Below are positions 45,941 to 59,146 of a DNA stretch of 64,000 bases, in pieces; the stretch's first letter is position 1, and each line of letters opens with the position of its first letter. A program made the position numbers and the translations under genes. Origin of the DNA: Prosapia bicincta (taxonomy: Eukaryota > Arthropoda > Insecta > Hemiptera > Cercopidae). Location: assembly GCA_036971475.1 (NCBI GenBank), contig JBAIZL010000001.1, forward strand, positions 98,497,850 to 98,561,849. The letters are read 5' to 3'. The notes beneath the pieces are model-generated. The model saw nothing but the letters and a program-made list of their open reading frames with translations, was not told the origin of the DNA and made no database searches.

Positions 45941-47271
45941 CGAGGGGTATTCTTAAAGTAAGGGCCGTTTGAAAATAAAATAAAAACAAAAAGAAATTTG
46001 CAAAAACTAATTTTATTTTTGGAATCTACATACTTTTATCTATTTTTCTACATAGTTTCCATGTTTTTGTAAACACTTATCATATCGCACAACTAAATTT
46101 TGGAAACCTTCTTCATAAAAACTTGCCGCCTGCTGTGATAACCAAGAATTCACGGCCGTTTTCAATTCGTCGTCATCGTCATAACGGCTGCCGCCCAAGT
46201 GATGTTTCAGATGACGGAAGAGATGAAAGTCGCTCGGCGCAAGGTCAGGGCTGTAGGGTGGGTGGTCCAAATCTTCCCAGCCAAAAGAGTCCAATGCAGC
46301 TCGGGTCTGAGTGGCAGTGTGAGGCCTTGCATTATCGTGCAGAAACAAAATTCCTTTTGTGAGCATGTCGCGTCTCTTGTTTTGAATCGCTCTGCGCAGC
46401 TTCCTCAGAGTTTGGCAGTAGGCTTCTGCGTTTATTGTCATTCCTCGTTCCATAAAGTCGACCAGCAAAACACCATGCCTATCCCAAAACACGGACGCCA
46501 TGATCATGCGCTGCGACAAAGTCTGTTTGGCATTGACCTTTACGGGAGATTCCGTGTGTCTCCATTCCATGCTTTGTTGTTTCGATTCGGGAGTGAAATG
46601 CGAAACCCACGTTTCGTCTCCAGTTACGATCCGACTCAGCATGTCGTCACCATTTTCGTCATAACGTGTCAGAAAATTCAAGGAACTCTCGAGTCTTTTG
46701 TGTATGTCCTCCTCCGTCAGGAGTTTAGGGACCCAACGCGAGCACAGTTTCTTAAAGTTTAATTTTGTATGAACAATTTTGTAAATCACAGACCTCGAAA
46801 CTTCCGGAAATTCGTGTGAGAGAGTAGTGATCGTGAAGCGTCTGTTGTCACGAATTTTCTCTTCAACTGAAGACAGCAAATCGTCTGACATTAGAGATGG
46901 ACGGCCAGATCGCGTTTCGTCATGGACATTGTCGCGGCCATCTTTGATGTCTCGAACCCACTTACGCACTTTTCCTTCACACATGGCATTAGCACCGTAA
47001 ACTTCAGAAATCTGACGGTGAATTTCTGCAGCAGACATGTTTCTTTCCGACAAAAACCGTATAACCGAACGAACTTCGCAAGGGGCGGGCGATTCGATAA
47101 CCTTGAACATTTTGCAAGCACAGAACACAACGCACAAGTTAGCTACACAGCTGTAACTGAGCGTAGTTGTTGCCAAGGCATGCCGGGACGCGTCGTAAGA
47201 GCTCGTTGCGGCGTGTATGCGAACTATGAGGGATTATAAACAAACGGCCCTTAGTTTAGAAATACGCTTAG
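45941..47271 (-). mobile_element. Mariner transposon, apparently full length (1331 bp)
   Basis: 31-bp terminal inverted repeats, cgaggggtattc… at 45941 and its counterpart ending …aatacgcttag at 47271. They match at ~24 of 31 positions and share ttaagggcc-type inner sequence (TAAGGGCCGTTTG). TA dinucleotides flank both ends (45939-45940 and 47272-47273). The length is typical of a complete mariner and the transposase frame is open. Confidence 0.92.
46040..47110 (-). CDS. Mariner transposase (DD34D)
   Basis: 356 codons from the ATG at 47110 (MFKVIESPAPCEVRSVIRFL); upstream in-frame codons lack ATG. The N-terminal ~110 residues form the paired helix-turn-helix that binds the terminal repeats. 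A linker with SGRPSLMSDD follows, then WVPKLLTEEDIHKRL (the WVPHxL mariner signature). The catalytic triad sits in VTGDETWVSHFTP, FLHDNARPH and YSPDLAPSDFHLF, with about 34 residues between the last two Asp. All three Asp are present and no stop or frameshift interrupts the frame, so the enzyme may be active. It would catalyse cut-and-paste transposition into TA sites. Confidence 0.93.
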   Translation of the reverse strand: MFKVIESPAPCEVRSVIRFLSERNMSAAEIHRQISEVYGANAMCEGKVRKWVRDIKDGRDNVHDETRSGRPSLMSDDLLSSVEEKIRDNRRFTITTLSHEFPEVSRSVIYKIVHTKLNFKKLCSRWVPKLLTEEDIHKRLESSLNFLTRYDENGDDMLSRIVTGDETWVSHFTPESKQQSMEWRHTESPVKVNAKQTLSQRMIMASVFWDRHGVLLVDFMERGMTINAEAYCQTLRKLRRAIQNKRRDMLTKGILFLHDNARPHTATQTRAALDSFGWEDLDHPPYSPDLAPSDFHLFRHLKHHLGGSRYDDDDELKTAVNSWLSQQAASFYEEGFQNLVVRYDKCLQKHGNYVEK

Positions 47272-47789
47272 TATATAATCTTTCAAGTTACCTCTCTGAA
47301 GTTCACAGACAAAAAAATGAATCAGCTTCTTTTGGAAAGTGTTGTACTAAAGAGATTCTGGTATGACTACCTAGTTCAGGTGATAGACTTGTTTATTGTT
47401 TTTGTAATAAATCACAAAAGGGTGAAAGCAGCCTGGTGGTAGCTTTGGGTTTGTCATCATGTGGCAGTTATTAGTTGTTCTGTAAAGTTATTGTTAACAG
47501 CAATTCTAAAATCCTTTATTTGTTTTGTTGATGTATGATGTTTTGAAATAAAATCATGTTGAATTGACATTTTAAAATTAACAGTAATAAAAATTAACTC
47601 TGCTGGTAGTTTCTTTAAATATTTTCACAAATACATAGGCCAACTATTAGCAAATATTTAAACATGATTTTTCTATGTAGCTTCTACTGCTGAAGCTATT
47701 TGAAGTCTATGTTACATAGCATCTTATGAGTAAGTTTATTTCATATGTTCAGTAAGTTCTAATTTACCAGTTGAAGCAAATTTTACTTA
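47272..47789. other. Gene-free stretch
   Basis: AT-rich; no feature recognised. Confidence 0.4.
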
Positions 47790-48510
47790 CTTTTTTAAAA
47801 TTCCTTCTATTACCCCACACTCTCCTGATATTTGTCTTGTACAAATTTTCAATTGTTAATTATATATGTTTTTATTCATCCAATCAAGTTCAAATACATT
47901 TTTTTTAGCCTATAGGGGATGGCAATTGATGTTAATACAGTTTTCAAATATTTATTAAATAATTAAATTATAAAAATCTAGGGTCTAGGTGGGATTCAAA
48001 CTGAGTATCTTCATGTTTGAAGTAAAGAGCATTTTGGCACTGAGTCAACTTTCATGACTAGAAATGAATTTTTTAAAGATCTATATAAAACACCTTCGTT
48101 GTAAAACCTTAAATTGTTGTTATGGTTACCACACAATATCATAAATAATGCTCTAGAATTAAAAATGAATAAAAAGAATAACATAAACAAACAAACTGGA
48201 TTAACGTTGTCGAAACTTGCTTCACAAACGGGCAGTGAGAAAGGAAAGCGAAAAGAAACTAAAACACAATGTAAGCGACAAAAAAAAGGAAGCGTATAAA
48301 TAGTAACAAATACAAATAATTATCTAACACCATTCATAGGAAGGAAAATGGAAAATTATCTTTCTATTTTCCCACTTAATAATGTTATCCTGACATATGT
48401 ATATACATATTTATATTAATTGTTTTATAAAATAAAAAGAAACTAAAATAAAATTTTTCTCTATTAGGATTTTACATAAAATTTTTTTAATATTTCTTGT
48501 TCTAAACAGA
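47790..48510 (-). repeat. Dispersed repeat with tRNA-like pol III boxes, copy 2
   Basis: Aligns in order with 18540-19170, same orientation. The - strand has TTGACTCAGTGCC (A-box-like, about 48032-48044) and GTTTGAATCCC (B-box-like, about 47992-48002). More diverged than the spacing would suggest for a young SINE. Confidence 0.5.
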
Positions 48511-51500
48511 CTCAAATATTCTTGAATTATAATTGTGTCTCACATTATTAGCGTTAGGAAACAGCATGACCTGATAGTAATCAGAATAAGCAACTCCTTT
48601 TGGTGCCAGTGTCTTGAGTTTTGTTACTGAATAACACCACCAGACCCCATCAAACAGAAAATCTAATCAGATCCTCTGGACTGTAATAGATTGACCGTCC
48701 TCTGTCCAGACTTGACGCCAATTTTCATTTATTTAGCTAACTAAAAGTTTCTTGACGAAAAGCACAGTTGACGAAGTGAATAAAAGAAGCAGACGAAGAC
48801 AGATTATCCTCACTGGCGGCAGACTTTTATGAATTTATACAAATGCTTGTAGAATGATAGAAAAAATTAGCTATGAAATAATTTAGACTAACACCTGTAT
48901 GCATTATCTGATTTCATAAGTTTAATCTTCAGAACAATTCCATAACAATCATTATCTTCTTTTCCATAACAATTTTAAATATCTATTATTTACACTCTCA
49001 TACGTTTATCTCTTTACAAATAGCACTCTTGATAATTATGTCAGTTTGACACAATGCTTGTATGCCATCGATTACCTGATTTGAATTTACATACTTTTAC
49101 ATGTCTGTCTGAATGCAGTCTATTAGGATAGTCTTGTATGGAAATGATGTTACATGAAAAGCTGATACAATTAACTGGTGATTCAAATCAGAAAACCAAT
49201 GATCAAGTCAGCTTTGAAGACAAACTTGGAGCAAATGGACTGTTGAAAGTAAAAGAGGAAGTAATGGTTTTTTAGGTTGGTTGCTGACAAGAGATTTGTA
49301 AGGAATGTTTTCCCAACTACTATCACAATTTTAGAGTAAACACTAACAAGAATATAGTAGTCTGAAATTCCACAGACTTACTACCCCAGGAATGTTTAGT
49401 GCTCCACATGAATTATAATTAATGAAATTTTCAGACCAATGACAATTTTTCTCCAACAGATTTTCTGCCACAACAATAACATAAAACTTTTATGAAAGAG
49501 CTAAGTTTTTTTAACTTACTTTTATTTAGGCGTTTATATTGTACCTAAACTAGTTTTAAGGTAGTTGTAACAATTAGGAGTAATTTTACCTGCCATGGCT
49601 TTTTGGATACACAATGTGGAAAGCAAGTACTATATAGTTTTGGTCAGTTGGTATTATAATTATTATGAATATGTTGCACTATGTGCTTGAATTTCAGATT
49701 GCCTAGAACCTTTAATAGCACAATATGTAAACAAATAAAAACATTATTAATTCTATTCATACAACACAAATTACAAATTTGAAAACTGACTCAAAGTTAA
49801 ATAACTCAAACCCTCATCTATATGCTAAACACAATAACAACTTTGACTTAAGCTAACCTGATACTAAATCATACACCAAACATTTATACAGAGAACTGAA
49901 TGATTACGGCAACACCTGAAGTGAATTATGGCAAACACCATTCATGAAATGAGTCACAGCAAAAGTTAATATTTTCTGAGGAGGCATCTTAAAAGTTGTT
50001 TTCAAAAAAACAATTGCTATTAATGATACAGAATTATGGAGCATCCCAGACTACCGTACAATGTGTTTTAATATCTTGTCAGCACTGTGGGTGATTTAAC
50101 TGGTGTCCATGAAGGATGCCAAACCCACCTCAGAAGTTAGTCTAATTGAGACTCTAATGAAATGGTTTTGCCAAACCTATCATTCGTTTTTCAAGTTTCA
50201 TGTGTGGGAGTGAATAAAGCAGATCCACAGAAAAGTCATTTTTTGACCAACCTAAAATTACAACTTCATAAAGTATTTCAAAACTGATAACAAATTCTGC
50301 TACTTTTAGATCCTTTCAATGAATAGGCTTAGAAGAATATTTGCTAGCTAGACTCCCCATCATCAGTCTTAATCATGAATTAATTTCTTGATTATACTTG
50401 CTATACAAAAAATTAGCATTTTCTTTCATTATATTGAGACAATCAAAGCAATATATAGTTTTGCTGATACAATTTTCAGCTGATTCGCCTGATTTTTTTT
50501 GTTTTATTTTTATGTATAAAGCATTTTAAAGTGCTGCTACCTGAAGAGTAGAGATTTGCGTGATAAAATGATTTGTAAATATGATTAAAGTGGAGTAGGA
50601 GTCTCTCTAAAGGAGAGAGGAAAGTCAAGATCTAAATAAGCCGGCTCTACTGGAGATATAGATTGCCTTCAAGAGCCTTTACCAATCATGGTAAAATGAA
50701 GCCAGAATACTCGTATATTATTGGAATACAACATAGAGAATAACTTTGGGAATTGTATACATTATTAATAGTTACCTCATTGATGACTGTAGTACCAAAT
50801 TTATAAATATAATGTTTATTATTAAGGTAATGTATTCCAGAAATGTATGATATTTCAATGACTTGATACAGTATCATGAACCGGAAAATCAAATAGTAGT
50901 CTGAATTTAAAATTAAAAATTCCCTTTTAGGCAAAATTTTGCACATTAAAAGGTTTATAAACATTAAAAAAACAATTGGTTACATTTGAACTTGATTTAA
51001 TTTCCTCTTTTAAGTGTTACACAACTTATATAATACAAAATGAATAACAACAAATATCACAATAATTCTAATATGTACAAAAATTATTAACATAACACAA
51101 TTAATAAATAAAAATTTACCTATGTAATATGAAATTTAAAAGAACAAATAAATAAAACAGTGTATTACTTTTTTTGATGAATTCTAATTAGACAAACAAG
51201 AGATGATGATGGTGATGACTGAACTACTGAAACATTTATTATAGGTTTATAACATACAATTATTTGTTTAAGATTTCATTATTAATAAACATGCCGTTTC
51301 AAAATAAATATCTGGGTTTTGTAGTCTTTCCATCTATAAATGTTTTCACTTTGAAGCTTAAATAACCTTAATACAAGTCACATGTTGAACGTTACAACAG
51401 ATTCAGTTTTTGCAAACTGTCATAAAAAGTTTTCTGCTCGCTCATCACTATCTTGACTAAATTCTGCACTTTCTCACAGAATATAAGAGGAACAGTGCAT

Positions 51501-53434
51501 GCATAAACATAAAACTGTCAGGCGTAATAAACATGAAACTGTTAGTTTCTCTTTCATTTGATTTAGAGTTTATAATTGTAAATTAAATGGAATAAATGCT
51601 ACAAATATTTAAAACCCTATAATTTTTAAACACGCTGTTATTTTAGGATTTGTCTATAAAATTAAATCAACCTCAATGAGTCTTGAACTTGGCCATATTT
51701 TTCCATTTGTTCTGCAAGTTTAAATACCTTGTATTCTTACTTTCACAACTCTTACATCTGCAAACATAAATTTCCCAAACCTATCATTTATTATTTTTGT
51801 TTTTAATCGGTCTGCAATATTATTATCTGCAATATTTGTTTGTGAGGGAGGAGATTTTAAGCAAAACATTTCAATTTAGACCACTTGAATACTTGAAATA
51901 TATTTTCTAAAAATAATAAAAATGTAAAATAATCTCAACCACCAAATTGCTAAAAACATAATTTTTTTAAAGTATTATTTTTCTCATTGTTTTTGTTGTT
52001 TGTCAGAGCCAACTTGAAGTATACAATTGGCTAAACATTCATGTTTAAACTCTGTAATACAACTTACCAATTTTATACTTGAGGTAAATTTACAAAAACA
52101 ACTCCCTGAGACAAAATATTTTCAGAATGTACTACAAAATGTTCATTAGTTTTCAGATTTGATCTACTGAAAAACTTTCAGGTTCGCTGTACTTAAAGTA
52201 AACTATTTGATCTATATGAGAAATTAATATCTTTCAAGTAATAATTGTAACCACTAGATCAATCTACCATATGGCCTAATGTAAAATTATTTTTTCAAAC
52301 TTAAAATATGTATTAAATGTTCGGAATGAGGATAAAGAACATAGCCAGACTCGCCAATGTTTAATAAGGATAAAAAGCAGCCACTCACATTAAAGGTGTT
52401 ACTGTTATGTTTTTATATTTATTGTAAAGCTGTGTCAAGATAAATATTGTGATTTACTTATTTTTGTTGGCGAACTAACCTGCTATTCTTCAGTGATTTT
52501 TAAAAGAAAATTCTGTAGTTCTAATTACATTGGATAGGTGTCAGAAGCTTGGCGTGTGAGTAATATCTAGCACTATTAGGCAAGCCCAGCTTCCCGCCAC
52601 AGACGCTATTATTAGTTTTCCAGCTTCAGTCTTGTCAGTTCTACCATTTTACGGCTACCATCAAAATATTTCTTGATTATAGTTAAGTATTTTGTGAATA
52701 ATAATAAATAGCTTTACATTTTAGGACAAGAAATACAAAGTTCCTTTAATTTTTTCTATTGGGACTACCAAAATTGGAATTCTAAAAAAAATGTTTATTT
52801 CTCTTTAAAGAAGTACTAAAATGAATATTTTCTCACAAAATCTGATAATTCCTGAGCTAACAATATAAAGTATCAATATACTGATGGAAAATTAATTTAA
52901 CGAATTTCTAAGAAATTCATATTTTGGTGCATGTTGGATGTTTGGAAATTTACTGCTCAAAATTTTAATAATTTGTACAAGAATAAATTCAAGAATAGAA
53001 CAATAGTTGTTTCTATTTAAGAACCAAAACTTCATCATATACTGAATATCTAGAAGTTCCTGCAAACCTGTAGACTGACAGACCCAATTCTGGTCTCTAG
53101 TGAAAGTCTCTTATTACCTTATGACGAACTGCAAGATATTTTTTTGCAGTAAGCAGTATCAATAAGTGGTCAACCTAATAATAATTTATTATTTTACAAT
53201 CCTCGTTTTAAAACACTTGTAATTAAAAAAAAACCTGTAGTAAAACCTGTTCTTAAATAGACAGTATAATTTGTGATAAAAACTTCACATTTTAAAATAA
53301 CTATCATTCTGCTAAGAAGGATTATAAAATTATGCTAATAATCTGTTTATTATAATTGAATATTAATATTAAATAACCTGTTCAAAATAATTTATTTATT
53401 ATTAAGACTTGCTGGTACAATAAACAAAGCAAGT
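48511..53434. other. Long AT-rich intergenic stretch
   Basis: Almost 5 kb with no exon, RNA gene or recognised transposon. It lies downstream of the KBP 3' end. Overlapping AATAAA signals on the - strand (about 53391-53400) could end the KBP transcript just after the stop codon. Confidence 0.5.
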
Positions 53435-53566
53435 CTAATCCTTCATAGAATCAATGAGTTTGGCCAATTTTATAGGCAATAAATTGGCCAAATCCCTAGA
53501 TACACTTAGTTCTATAGACACCTGTTCCCTCGCGCTTTCATTCCGTTCACAGTAGTCAACCAGCAT
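53435..53566 (-). CDS. KIFBP: KIF-binding protein (KBP), last exon
   Basis: Phase-0 acceptor ttttttcag, then 43 codons MLVDYCERNESAREQVSIEL … to TAG at 53435. This matches the conserved end of KBP (F-I-V-D-Y-C-E-K-H-P … L-S-K-E-M-V-x-L-L-P-x-K). It continues directly from the phase-0 end of the exon at 59147. KBP is an all-helical TPR-like cytosolic protein that binds kinesin motor domains and blocks their microtubule attachment. Overlapping AATAAA at ~35-45 bp past the stop suggests a very short 3' UTR. Confidence 0.85.
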   Translation of the reverse strand: MLVDYCERNESAREQVSIELSVSRDLANLLPIKLAKLIDSMKD

Positions 53567-54014
53567 CTGAAAAAAAGCAGACATTCTTCAATGAATTTAA
53601 AAAAATAATAATTCCCAGGTAATTTTGTATACTTGTCAAAAACATATTTCAACTATAAAGCCTATTTAAATATTTATATTAGTAGAAAAATTATCCAACA
53701 AATCTCTTACGAACTCTCTCTAATTAATCTAAAGTATTACCGTCTGAAGAGTCTCAAGATTTACAGTCATTTGAGTTTAGAAATTTTAGGGAGAAAATTC
53801 CTGTCCTGAAAAATCTGTTGTTTTTATTATATGATATCAAAGAATCTCAAACTAGAGGGACCTTATGGTGTAATACACTTAGCTGTTGCCATTGTATACT
53901 CTTCCCATCCCTACCATAGGATTCAATTAGTGTATACCTTTTTGGAATTGGGTGAAAACTTAAAATAACCACTTCCTGAATTCCTTATGCCCTCTGGTGT
54001 TAAAACGCCTCAGA

Positions 54015-54840
54015 TTACCTTAATCTGTGATCAACACCACCATGGTTCTGAGAATTCCCAAATATGGCCACTGAGCTTTGGTCTTGTGTCAACCAAGGAT
54101 GGATTCTAATCTTAGACCTATCAGTAAACCAAATTTCACCATGTTTGGCTCTACTCTTTGCCAATGCCTCTCTTTCAGCTGTGAATTTAAAGGAACTCTT
54201 AAATACTATTAAAAAAAGCATTTTCTTCCTAAGGATCTATCAATAGCTCCATCAGTCATTCTACAAAGAGTACTTTATGCCTTGTGCTATTTGTTTTCCA
54301 TTTTTTGATTTAACTCAGTCGGTAAGCAATTTTCATTAACCCTGATCAAGGTCTTGGTACGAAAGATTCATCTCATCTGTCAGAGACCCAGTTCCCACCT
54401 TGTATCTACTGCTCCTTGGCATTGCCAGAAATGTAGCTGTAGCTTTTTTTGCTTTTATCCACTAGGTGTCTACGCCAGAACAACCTTCTACGCAGAAGAA
54501 CTCTCATCTAATAAGGTACTTCACATAGATTATCTCTGTGTCACCAATAAACATTATATTCATTTCACAGTTTTATATTGCCTGGTGGGATGAGTGCTGC
54601 AGATTTATATCCCTAGATGCAGAGTGCCTTCTCCATGCTCTAAGCTTCCATTACCCTCAGTGTCTCCTGAAGTAGGTCTCAAAGCCCCCTCCCACATCTC
54701 ATCTCATAGAGCAATGTCATAGGTAGGTACTGAGCCCTGATTGGTTGTGTTGTTGCCACAAGCATCTGGGGGTAAAATGGTCAACGACAGCAGAGTCTCA
54801 TTAAATATTACTTTCATACTCAGGAATGTTGCGTGGTGCC
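54015..54840 (-). pseudogene. Non-LTR retrotransposon relic (RT end and RNase H)
   Basis: On the - strand, reading from high to low coordinates, an LHFWQCQGAVDTRWELG block near 54430 resembles the (L/W)WxCRxAxGxxWGL motif after the RT fingers. KHGEIWFTDRSKIRIHP at about 54130 resembles the first RNase H motif (WFTDGSK, with G changed to R). Stops and shifts are frequent. Likely a Jockey/I-type element with RNase H; the clade is uncertain. Confidence 0.5.
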
Positions 54841-55150
54841 CTTGATCCATTAGAGACCTTACTTGCCTGAGGACCCTGAATCTATATTACCACTAATTGC
54901 TTGACATCTTCATATGATACGTGTAAATAATCAACCAGATTACTACCTTTGATGGAGAGCTGATTGTTGGTTATCCAAACAATAAGGCTAGACATGGTAG
55001 CTTTAAGTGTTCGGACCGGCCCTTTAACCTACTGCTGATTAAATTATTAGTGTTCCGCACTACCCAGCAGAATTTAATTAATTCCCAATTCAGAGGTCAT
55101 GGCAACTGAATCAAATTGCACCAATTTATTGATTTTCAATTGTTTATTCA

Positions 55151-55393
55151 ACAATTGTAAAACACAAAATAGTACACTCAAAAATTCACCACAAATTAAT
55201 TTTTAATAAACAAACACTCTAGTTCACAACAGACTAGTTTCGGCGACGATGTCACTTACCTCACTGTTTGGCTTCTGAGAAAGGCAACATCGTACCTAAA
55301 ACTAGTCTGTTTTGAATTAGTATGTTTGTTTATTAAAAACTAATTTTTGGTGAGATTTTGAGTTTACTATTTTGTGTTTTACTGTTGTGAATA
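55151..55393. repeat. Foldback with degenerate hammerhead-like motifs
   Basis: Arms about 55151-55250 and 55287-55393 are inverted copies (agactagttt, ttaataaacaaac, aaaacacaaaatagta). The - strand motif at 55228-55268 keeps helix I AACA/TGTT, helix II GTGAC/GTCGC, GAA and AC-ta-GTC, but the core reads GTGAGGT. The + strand motif at 55275-55307 reads CTGAGAA. No (TA)n tract adjoins it. Confidence 0.6.
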
Positions 55394-56821
55394 GTTCTCA
55401 CTAGCTAAACTCTAATTAACTATTTTGGTTTAAAGCTTAGTTGGTTTCCCTAACATTAATGCTCATTATTATTCACTTCATACTTGTAAAAAACTATATA
55501 ACTAAAATAATGTCAATAAAATATTCACACACATATTAACAGCATATTTTTTAATTATTATTATTAACAATATATTCTTTAAATAACAACATATAAATGT
55601 AACAGGACTGATCTAGAGTCACTAGGTCTAAGCCTAAATCTAATGTCATTGCCCAAGCCACTCACTGCAGTCTCTATCCTATAACTGAATGAATAAAGTA
55701 ATAAAAGACTAAAATGAGAGGTCAACCTAAATGGCATACTGAAAGTGTCATAAATTTTAAAGTAAGCGAATGAAAACCATACTTTTTGTGAACTGAAATT
55801 CTGAGATTATTACAATGGACATAAACATCTTACATTAAGGTGATAGTTTCTAGAAAAAACAATTACTTAGACATAAGAAAAATTTTGTACACGCTCTGAA
55901 AAATGGAGATGATAACAGATTAACAAAGCTCAGGGAGACTAAACATTCAACAACATGAAAAATCAATGTCGAGAAGACATTGTCTTTATGCCTACTAACA
56001 ACATTTTGTTAGGGGAAGAAAGTTTTGTCTTTGGGGTGCAATGGGTTAAGAGCTACCTATATTCATTCACACACTTGCTTTGACATAATATCTATAGGAA
56101 ACCAGGTTTATACAACACCTCACCTAAGTTTCCCCTATGCAGACTATGTCTTTCAACCAGGCCAACTTGGGGTACCCGGGCAATATACAACAAGGTTCTA
56201 CAACCCCTAGGAGTGGTGTTTTTATTTTGTTTCTTTCCTCAAAAATTACAGTAATTTAAATACTAATATTTTCATAAATAGTGGTTAGAAATTTATGGCC
56301 CAAGAAACCTAGTGTTATTTTAAAATACCTTCATTTATCCAGTAATTCTTTAAGAATCATTGCACTGTTATACCACATCAACAAACAATTGAAATAAAAA
56401 CACTCCTTTCAAAACATGAGATTATTTAGAAATTAACACACTATGTGTATTAGACCTACCACATTACTAAATAACTATGTTAAAATATACCTATAAAGTA
56501 TTTGGTTGGAATAGGTTTGGTAATAAACACAGAAAAATTATGTACTTCAGTATAAAGTAACATTGCCGAGGTAAATCATTTACATGTCAACTAACTTAAC
56601 ACGTACCACTACCTTATTGAACTCGTATTTTTTGTTTTTTTTATGTATTATGAGTAAAATCATTTTTTATTGAGCTACATTGTAAGAAGAAACAAAATAT
56701 CCAGCTAGAATAAATTTGTTTACAACATTAGGAAAAAAATAATAGTCGTAATGTTCTAATCAAATACTTTGTTGCTAGATTGTAAAATAGATACATAATA
56801 ATTCAATGTAGCATACAATTA

Positions 56822-57282
56822 CAGTAGAACCTCTATGATTCTGACTAACTGGAACTGTGGGCCATCTGGGTCATTGAAAAATCCAGGTTAGCCGACACTA
56901 AAGAAAAGTTAAAAGAAGACATTGTACTTACAGAAAAACTCTTTATTTTTATTAAACAAAGAGTATTATGCACAGTATATAAACGTACATATTGTATATA
57001 CAGCTAAACTCCATTCCAATTTATTTCTTGGCAAACAAATGTATCAATTTTGGGTGTTTAATTTTGTAAGCCGCTTTCGTGATGGGCGATTCCATAGTCT
57101 TTTCAGCATAAGATGCACAAAACATTATGTTTACTATTTTGTTTATGTAGGTCTTAGACATTTTTATTGTTGCGTTGACACTTTTTATGTATATACTGTA
57201 CTTGAACGATTTTTGCTATTTTATATTTATTTATTTTTTATTCTACTTCAAAATTATTCCGGGTTATTCAGAGATCCGACTG
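56822..57282. mobile_element. pogo/Tigger-like MITE (461 bp)
   Basis: TA-flanked ends: left CAGTAGAACCTCTATG, right (reverse complement) CAGTCGGATCTCTGAAT, the style of pogo/Tigger termini. There is no transposase; a 137-codon + frame crossing it has no family signature and runs out past the end. Confidence 0.55.
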
Positions 57283-57377
57283 TAAGTTTATATACTATGA
57301 TGTATATAGGTCTACTTATGGTTTGTGAAATTTAAAATCACTTTCTTCTTGTTTAGAATGTATTTTAAAGTAGTAAA

Positions 57378-57446
<69 letters not shown>

Positions 57447-57479
57447 AATCCTTAGATGAATTATTTTTTCTTGTTGAAT

Positions 57480-57785
57480 ATGTATGGTGAAATAAAATAA
57501 CTTTCATAAACAAGAATATACGAGTATTACTTCATTTTATTGTTGATTGAAGCTTTTCGCTAATTTACATTATTAGCATTTTCAAAATTTATAAATCACT
57601 GTCCAGTTATGTAACTAGAGTAAGACTCCATTAAACTAGAGTAAGAGTCTTACTCTAGTCACATAACTGGACAGTGATTTATAAATTTTGAAAATGCTAA
57701 TAATGTAAATTAGCGAAATGCTTCAATCAACAATAAAATGAAGTAATACTCGTATATTCTTGTTTATGAAAGTTATTTTATTTCA

Positions 57786-57789
<4 letters not shown>
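57480..57789. repeat. Foldback element between two (TA)n tracts
   Basis: ~130-bp arms (about 57485-57630 and 57635-57789) are near-perfect inverted copies; both outer ends read tatggtgaaataaaataact next to (TA)n. Each arm holds a decayed hammerhead-like motif (57549-57585 on -, 57688-57724 on +) with helix II GCTAAT/ATTAGC and GAA, but a TTGAAAA core. Confidence 0.75.
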
Positions 57790-57830
<41 letters not shown>

Positions 57831-57833
<3 letters not shown>

Positions 57834-57955
57834 ATAGTATCTTCATTGTCGAAAATGGAGATACTATCAAACTTTGAAAATTTACTTGCATAAATACCAA
57901 GTAAGATTCTTGTTTAAGTACATATAAGTAAATACAAGAAAACAGTGTTGCAAAG

Positions 57956-58024
<69 letters not shown>
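57831..58024. repeat. Short hairpin and (TA)n array
   Basis: ttgatagtatct … gagatactatcaa (57832-57870) is a 12-bp stem directly after one (TA)n. A second (TA)n array of ~34 units fills 57957-58024. Confidence 0.8.
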
Positions 58025-58030
<6 letters not shown>

Positions 58031-59146
58031 AAATCAAAATTAACCCAAGTATTGTAAATTATTATTATTTTGCACCATTTGGAGCTGTATTGGCTTTTCT
58101 ATATTGCCTCTTTTATTTTCTACTGGTAGACTACTTTTTGATGTCAGTAGAAATTATACCTACTTCAGAGTTATGATCACGGATACATGATTCATAACCT
58201 TTTGTAACATTCAATCAAGGAATGATTACCTCATTTCTACAGTTCTATCATAATTCTACCTATCCTTTTTATGTTGTACCTAGGATGTAGCAAGGGAAAA
58301 TTAGAAAGATCATGGTGGGTTTGTTTCAGTATTTTAACACTACCCTCATCAGCTGCTATCATTATTTCCTTTACCCAATACCAGGACTATGACTCTACCT
58401 TAATCCGATTTATGTTCACAAAACTGTCTTTTTCTACAATTCTCATATTTTATAAATACAAATGGTTGAAATAACTTATAACACATCTCTTCTACATAAA
58501 GACTATGAAGATCTACTACTTGAAACATCATCAATTCAACATAAAAAATCATAAGGGGTAAGAATTGGGCTGTATGAGAACAAAATTTATAAGACTTTCT
58601 TTTCAAAATTGCTTGAAAATTCTCAACTGTTTGATAAAATCAATGTGTGTGTTACAGGAAAAATATTTTTGAAATTAAAATCATTTGAAATGTGCTATAA
58701 AAAAAATTTGTAGTCGTAAAAACAGTGTTTTTTATTTTCTGAGCTTGAGCCTATGTATTTCGGTATTGTACTATTGCAAGAATTTATTTGTACTCCCCAT
58801 TAATTTACATTCAACAATAGCGCTGGAACATGTTATAATATTTTTTTTTATCATGCTCAGAAAAAATAACTGTTAGAAGTTTATCATTGATATACTTCTT
58901 CCTATCAACATTTTGACATATTAACTGTAAACAATTTTAGAAGCAATTGTATGTAGAATTTATAAACTCGTCTAATCATGAAACATATATTTGGTAAAGT
59001 TTAAGCTTTTAAAATACATTGAATAAAAATTTCTTCATTTTTTTCTGAAGCTTTTACTGATACATCGTGAACATTGAATGAAGACTTATTTTTTAATATT
59101 TTCCATTACTATACTTTAAATATAAATAAAATTAATTTAGATTTAC

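Larger units (their letters stand above)
53567..59146 (-). other. KBP intron (5.6 kb) with transposon remains
   Basis: Bounded by donor GTAAAT after 59147 and acceptor cag before 53566. It holds a non-LTR relic, two foldbacks, a pogo/Tigger-like MITE and (TA)n arrays at 57379-57442, 57788-57831 and 57957-58024. No additional exon is required, since phases at both ends agree. Confidence 0.8.

Noticed and set aside
46199..46762. 187-codon + strand frame
   Set aside because: Antisense shadow of the mariner transposase.
56922..57335. 137-codon + strand frame
   Set aside because: F/Y-rich, crosses the end of the pogo/Tigger-like MITE, no family signature.
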